DNA of 64,000 bases from the NCBI GenBank assembly GCA_009840005.1, contig VXOR01000063.1, positions 3,452 through 67,451 of the forward strand. The letters run 5' to 3'. Shown one piece after another: positions 60,565 through 64,000 of this stretch (positions are counted from its first letter, which is position 1; each line of letters starts with the position of its first letter). The translations under genes and the position numbers were made by a program. The notes below the pieces were generated by a model that did no database searches, was not told the origin of the DNA, and saw only the letters and a list, made by a program, of their open reading frames with translations. The stretch comes from Gemmatimonadota bacterium (GTDB lineage Bacteria > Latescibacterota > UBA2968 > UBA8231).

Positions 60565-61806
60565 CTGTTCGCTGAAATCGCCCGCCACGCCCTTGATCGG
60601 GTACCCTTGTCCATCATCTTCGACGATTCCACGGTGCTGGTCAACCTCAACTATTTCTTCCTCCGCGACCGCACCATCGCCGAGGGACGCCCCCAGCGTT
60701 GGGAGGATGTGCCGGTGGCCCATCCTACGTCCTTTACCCGCGAATTTGCCGAATGGTGTCTAACAAGCGGTGTCCGGGGCAAATTCTCAGTAGTCCCCTG
60801 CCCAGCAGCCCTAGGACGCATCGACGAGGGCCTGCCCCTTTTCAGCAAAGCCCAGCAAGACGAATGGCTGGCCATGTGCCGCGAGGTCATCGTCCCCGCC
60901 TTCGACATCACGCCCGAGATGCTCACCCACACGTTCGTGCTAGATCCCAAAACCTTGCAGCCGCTCCCCTCTAGAATATGGGAGCAATACGATTGGGCCG
61001 CGCTGCCCGAGGATCAAGAGGAGTTGGTCACCGAGTACATCGCCCAAGCGTGCCGCATTCTAGTCGCTGTGGGCCTAACGCCCCAAGGGGTAACCTCACC
61101 GGGCGGTTTCGGCGGCCGCACCCTGCCCTTTTACGCCCGCTGTGCTGGCGAGGCCGTGCGCCAAGTCACGGGCAACCCCCTGCCCTACTTTTTTCAGCGG
61201 ATCTCTAGGGACGACACGGTAGAAACCCCCGTGTGGTACCCCGATCGCCAAACCGGACAAGCCACCGGCGAAATCATCGCTTCTACCGGCGACTGGACCG
61301 GCAGTTGGACCGGCTATGGCGAGGTCGATCCCGACAAGTACATCACTCCCGACTTGGAGGGTGGCCGCCTACCAGCCCTCATCGACGCGGGCGAACCGGC
61401 TGTGCTCATCAGCCATTGGCAGGGATTCTATGGGTTACACGATGAGGACCGGCGTGGCTTTAAGGCATTCAAGAAGGTGGTGAGTCGTCTCGCCGAGCGC
61501 GATCCGAGGGGAGAGCGCACCCAATGGCGCACCTGTAGCCAAATCACCACCTATGCCTGCGCCCGCGCAATGGCCGAGATCGCAGTCGAAGGCAACACCA
61601 TCCGCCTCGACCTGCCGGTGCAGACTCCTGACTTGACCCTGCGCCTGACAAATGGAGAAGTGCGCTCAGTGCGGGTAGATGGCCGCCCATTGACGCGAGC
61701 TGCGAACCGCGCCGCTTTCAAAAGCGACACGTTCCTGCTAGAAGACGGAGCTACTTTAGTCGCCTTTGACCCAGCCCAAAGACGAGTGCAAGTGGAAGTG
61801 GAGTAA
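60565..61806 (+). CDS. Polysaccharide-deacetylase-like protein of uncertain function
   Basis: About 413 residues if translation starts at the CTG 60565, six bases behind a perfect AGGAGG (60553-60558). The first TTG at 60607 has no ribosome binding site and would cut into FAEIARHALDRVPLSIIFDDST. IIFDDSTVLVNLNYFFL and VRGKFSVVPCPAALGRID resemble the beginning of a NodB-type (polysaccharide deacetylase) barrel. The C-terminus is a small beta-domain (NTIRLDLPVQTPDLTLRLTNGEVRSVRVDG). Similar proteins occur in the same bacterial groups as the rest of the window. Catalytic residues beyond the Asp pair cannot be assigned by eye. Confidence 0.65.
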   Translation: MFAEIARHALDRVPLSIIFDDSTVLVNLNYFFLRDRTIAEGRPQRWEDVPVAHPTSFTREFAEWCLTSGVRGKFSVVPCPAALGRIDEGLPLFSKAQQDEWLAMCREVIVPAFDITPEMLTHTFVLDPKTLQPLPSRIWEQYDWAALPEDQEELVTEYIAQACRILVAVGLTPQGVTSPGGFGGRTLPFYARCAGEAVRQVTGNPLPYFFQRISRDDTVETPVWYPDRQTGQATGEIIASTGDWTGSWTGYGEVDPDKYITPDLEGGRLPALIDAGEPAVLISHWQGFYGLHDEDRRGFKAFKKVVSRLAERDPRGERTQWRTCSQITTYACARAMAEIAVEGNTIRLDLPVQTPDLTLRLTNGEVRSVRVDGRPLTRAANRAAFKSDTFLLEDGATLVAFDPAQRRVQVEVE

Positions 61807-61867
61807 CTATATTAGGAAGCCCCACCGCTAGGGGGTTTGAGATAGCTTCTCACAGGAGGTTCAAACA

Positions 61868-62083
61868 GTGAGCAATACCTACACGGCAATTTTTGAACGA
61901 GACGATGAATGGCACATCGCATATTGCCCAGAGGTGCCGGGAGCTAACGGCCAAGGACGCACAAAGCAAGAGGCTCGGGAAAGTCTGGCGAGCGCGATTG
62001 AGCTTATCTTGCGGGATCGTCTGGAAGATGCGTTGCGAGGTCTTCCTGATGACGCCGAACGAGATATTGTGGTTGTCCAGTGA
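61868..62083 (+). CDS. hicB: HicB-family antitoxin
   Basis: 71 residues, GTG start eight bases after AGGAGG. YTAIFERDDEWHIAYCPEVPGANGQGRTKQEARESLASAIELILRDR is the partial-RNaseH fold of HicB-type antitoxins. The stop overlaps the GTG of the hicA remnant. Because the toxin is broken the antitoxin may be an orphan. Confidence 0.9.
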   Translation: MSNTYTAIFERDDEWHIAYCPEVPGANGQGRTKQEARESLASAIELILRDRLEDALRGLPDDAERDIVVVQ

Positions 62084-62260
62084 AAAGAAGAGCTCTTCTA
62101 CGGCATCTTAGACGTAACGGCTGCTACCTCATCCGCGCACTCGCTATGGTGCAATCCTGCTACCGGTGCCGTTGAAGCAGTGTCCCGTCACGTAGAGATC
62201 CCCAATCGTCTCGCCAAGAAAATTTGTAAAGCACTCTCCATACCGGAAATCGGCGGATAA
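62080..62260 (+). pseudogene. hicA: HicA-like toxin, frameshifted
   Basis: From the GTG at 62080 the frame reads MKRRALLRHLRRNGCYLIR and then goes out of frame at 62137, stopping at 62175. In the +1 frame from 62138 it continues HSLWCNPATGAVEAVSRHVEIPNRLAKKICKALSIPEIGG to the TAA at 62260. The conserved Gly-x-x-His region (normally REGGNHSLY) has lost the residues between Arg and His, equal to about 11 bases. The rest matches HicA. Either a real inactivation or an assembly error. Confidence 0.8.
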
Positions 62261-62295
62261 CTTCGCTGAATCATGTTAACAACGGAGACTGTAAC

Positions 62296-63369
62296 ATGGA
62301 CTCACGCCCCCAAATACTCATCGCCTGCAACAAGCACGTGCGCGAGCAGTACCTCGCCGCGGCCGATTTCGCACGCCTCGAAACCTTCGCCGACTGGGAC
62401 TGGTTCGAATGCGAAGGCGGCGGCATTTACGACACCAACGCAGATTCCGAGACCGCCCGTGCGCTAGGCGCACGGCTACGTAGTTACGACGGCTTGGTCG
62501 TCTGCCACGGCTGCCCCACGATCGATGCCGCAATCTTGGATCAAGCCCCCGGCCTGAAAATCATCGGCGAGTTGGAAGGCGACCGCTTTGCCAGCCGCAT
62601 CGACGTCGAGGCCGCCTGGGAGCGGAGCGTCTGCACGGTTGATACGACCAACGGCTCGTCGTATCCAGTGTCCGAGTGGGCCTTGGCGCTCATCATCATT
62701 GCCCTGCGCAACGCCGGAGCCCAATTCCGCCGCCTCATCGCCGGCGACGTGAGCCCTCGTCCGCACACCGACTTTGGCTTCATCCACGGCGATCTGACCG
62801 GCAAGCGCGTCGGCCTGATCGGCTGCGGGCACATTGGCCGACGACTAATCCAATTTTTGCGCCCCTTCCAGACCGAAGTGTGGGTGTTCGATCCCTATCT
62901 GGCGCGCGAGATGGCCGACGCTGTCGGCTTCCTCAAAACCTCGTTGGACAACGTGATGTCGCAGTGCGACGCCATCGTCTGCCTAGCCCCGCACACCCCG
63001 CGCACCGAGCGCATGATCGGGCAACGAGAGCTAGACCTGATCCAGCCGGGCGCGGTGTTCGTCAATGTGTCGCGCGGCAAAGTGGTGGATTCGGATGCGC
63101 TGGTAAAGCGGCTCAAGCGGGGCGACATCGTCGCCGGTCTGGACGTGTTCGACCCGGATGTGGGCGAGGACAACGCCTATGGCGACAAGGAGATTCTCCA
63201 CTTGGAAAACGTCTTCGTCACCCCCCACATCGCCGGCGTGACCGTACAGAGCTATCCGCGCTTTTTCGAGCTGATGGTCGACGAACTCAACCGCTTCTTC
63301 CACGGGCACGAGACCCTCTTCGACCTAACGCCGCGCTCCATCGCCAACCGCCGGGGTAGTGAGAGTTGA
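62296..63369 (+). CDS. D-isomer-specific 2-hydroxyacid dehydrogenase
   Basis: 357 residues, ATG behind CGGAGAC. Catalytic domain start VCHGCPTIDAAILDQAPGLKIIGELEGDRFASRIDVEAA; NAD-binding motif GKRVGLIGCGHIGRRLIQFLRPF, then VWVFDPY. The active-site Arg is in VFVNVSRGKVVD, the Glu is replaced by Asp in AGLDVFDPD, and the His is in VFVTPHIAGVT. The family reduces 2-keto acids. Probably linked to the sugar or hydroxyacid catabolism of the neighbouring genes. Length is normal. Confidence 0.92.
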   Translation: MDSRPQILIACNKHVREQYLAAADFARLETFADWDWFECEGGGIYDTNADSETARALGARLRSYDGLVVCHGCPTIDAAILDQAPGLKIIGELEGDRFASRIDVEAAWERSVCTVDTTNGSSYPVSEWALALIIIALRNAGAQFRRLIAGDVSPRPHTDFGFIHGDLTGKRVGLIGCGHIGRRLIQFLRPFQTEVWVFDPYLAREMADAVGFLKTSLDNVMSQCDAIVCLAPHTPRTERMIGQRELDLIQPGAVFVNVSRGKVVDSDALVKRLKRGDIVAGLDVFDPDVGEDNAYGDKEILHLENVFVTPHIAGVTVQSYPRFFELMVDELNRFFHGHETLFDLTPRSIANRRGSES

Positions 63370-63406
63370 CCAGGCTGACCCCACTCCAAGTCGGCCAATT
63401 CCGCTT

Positions 63407-63882
63407 CTAGGCGAGCAATCCCCGCAGGTAGTCAACGGCCAGGCCAATGGCCTCGAGGTCGCTCACCGCATTGCCCTGACCCTCGAAGACGATGGACATA
63501 TTGCCGTTGAAGTCGACTTGGCGGAGAATTTCGACAATGCGCTCGTAGTCGAGCCACTCCTCCCGGCCGCGGTCAATTTTGTATATTTTGGCCCGCACAT
63601 AGGTGGCGTGGGGCGCGGTCTGCTCCATGAAGTCATAGAAGTCGACCGCGGGATTCTCGGCCCCGGAGGGGGCCGCGCCCGGCGAGCCTTGCCACCAGCC
63701 CGTGTCGAGGATGAAGGTGAAGTTTTCGCGGTTGACATCGCGCAGTATTTTGAGAATATCGTCCCCAGTGGGCGCGATGACCGGGGCGTGGTTGTGGAGG
63801 CCAACGAACACGCCTTTGCCGACGGCGTAGTCGCAGACCTCTTGGAAGCTGCCAATGGCGTCCTGCCACAGGACGCGGCGGT
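63407..63882 (-). CDS. Sugar phosphate isomerase/epimerase (TIM barrel), 5'-partial
   Basis: The minus-strand frame is open from the poly-G boundary at about 63883 to the stop at 63407 (about 158 residues). RRVLWQDAIGSFQEVCDYAVGKGVFVGLHNHAPVIAP is followed by FTFILDTGWW and IVFEGQGNAVSDLEAIGLAVDYLRGLLA, the C-terminal half of a xylose-isomerase-like barrel with the His of LHNH and the metal Glu of FEGQG. The start of the protein is lost in the low-complexity sequence. Confidence 0.85.
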
Positions 63883-64000
63883 GGGGGGGGGGGGGGGGGG
63901 GGCGCCCGCGGCGGGCGGGCCCGCGGGGCGCCCCCCGGCGGGGCGGGCGCGCGCCCGCCGAGGGTGTCTAGAGGTGTGGCGGGGGGGGGGGGGGGGGGGG
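63883..64000. other. Low-complexity contig end with two poly-G runs
   Basis: Twenty G at 63883-63902, then ~78 bases almost entirely G and C, then 20 G at 63981-64000. It cuts the epimerase gene mid-frame. Such runs are typical of dark-signal base calls in two-colour sequencing and are unlikely to be genomic. Confidence 0.85.

Noticed and set aside
61815..61845. Terminator after the deacetylase-like gene
   Set aside because: Only a 4-bp CCCC/GGGG stem and a TTT; too weak to call.
1..64000. CRISPR arrays, rRNA or tRNA genes
   Set aside because: No regularly spaced direct repeats and no recognisable tRNA or rRNA sequence were seen by eye; a covariance-model search would be needed to exclude short RNAs.

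Overview
The window is GC-rich DNA from an uncultured, didermic (Gram-negative type) bacterium. Several genes encode lipoproteins, predicted outer-membrane beta-barrels and Sec signal peptides. The repertoire (F5/8-type and FlgD-like secreted proteins, ASPIC/UnbV FG-GAP proteins, phytanoyl-CoA dioxygenase, DUF6785-type membrane proteins, AllA-like and Gfo/Idh proteins, an L-rhamnose mutarotase) is reminiscent of Latescibacterota, Poribacteria or related FCB-group lineages. That placement is an inference from gene content. The right end breaks down at 63883 into two 20-base poly-G runs around low-complexity sequence, so it is a contig end or artefact.

Layout. (1) 1-12.4 kb, cassette A: secreted proteins with F5/8-like domains and a C-terminal FlgD-like module (one partial, three complete), a CBM9/DOMON-like secreted protein with its own terminator, an ~870-residue putative outer-membrane beta-barrel, a SurA/PpiC-like lipoprotein and a ~250-residue lipoprotein, ending in a terminator. 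(2) 12.4-21.7 kb: a degenerate M28 peptidase fused to an FtsX-type permease, a Phd/PIN toxin-antitoxin pair, and two large polytopic membrane proteins. (3) 21.7-25.7 kb: an accessory patch with a dead IS3-family element abutting an IS1-like relic, a 2-TM protein coupled to a proline-rich protein, a long inverted repeat and a DUF4143-type ATPase. (4) 25.7-33.5 kb: an Ldh-type dehydrogenase, a cytochrome-like lipoprotein, a sodium:solute symporter with a 58-residue membrane partner, a CRTAC1-like protein, a PhyH dioxygenase and a third DUF6785-type protein. (5) 33.5-49 kb, cassette B: a second version of cassette A (three F5/8-FlgD proteins, barrel, CBM9-like protein plus terminator, lipoprotein, PpiC lipoprotein), extended by a TPR lipoprotein and a membrane-bound spermidine-synthase-like protein. 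(6) 49-51.7 kb: a small-molecule catabolic operon (two AllA-like proteins around a Gfo/Idh oxidoreductase, then L-rhamnose mutarotase). (7) 51.7-57 kb: a glycosidase-like, sialidase-like, serine hydrolase and GDPD block flanked by 40-bp direct repeats. (8) 57-63.9 kb: a DUF4926/DUF6883 pair, a large ASPIC/UnbV protein whose gene contains an in-frame UGA followed by a SECIS-like hairpin, a deacetylase-like protein, a HicB/broken HicA pair, a 2-hydroxyacid dehydrogenase and a truncated TIM-barrel epimerase.

The two most notable observations are the duplicated barrel/secreted-protein/chaperone cassette, which looks like a lineage-specific surface or export system, and the candidate selenocysteine ASPIC/UnbV protein. 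The transport and catabolic genes suggest a scavenger of sugars and other small organics.
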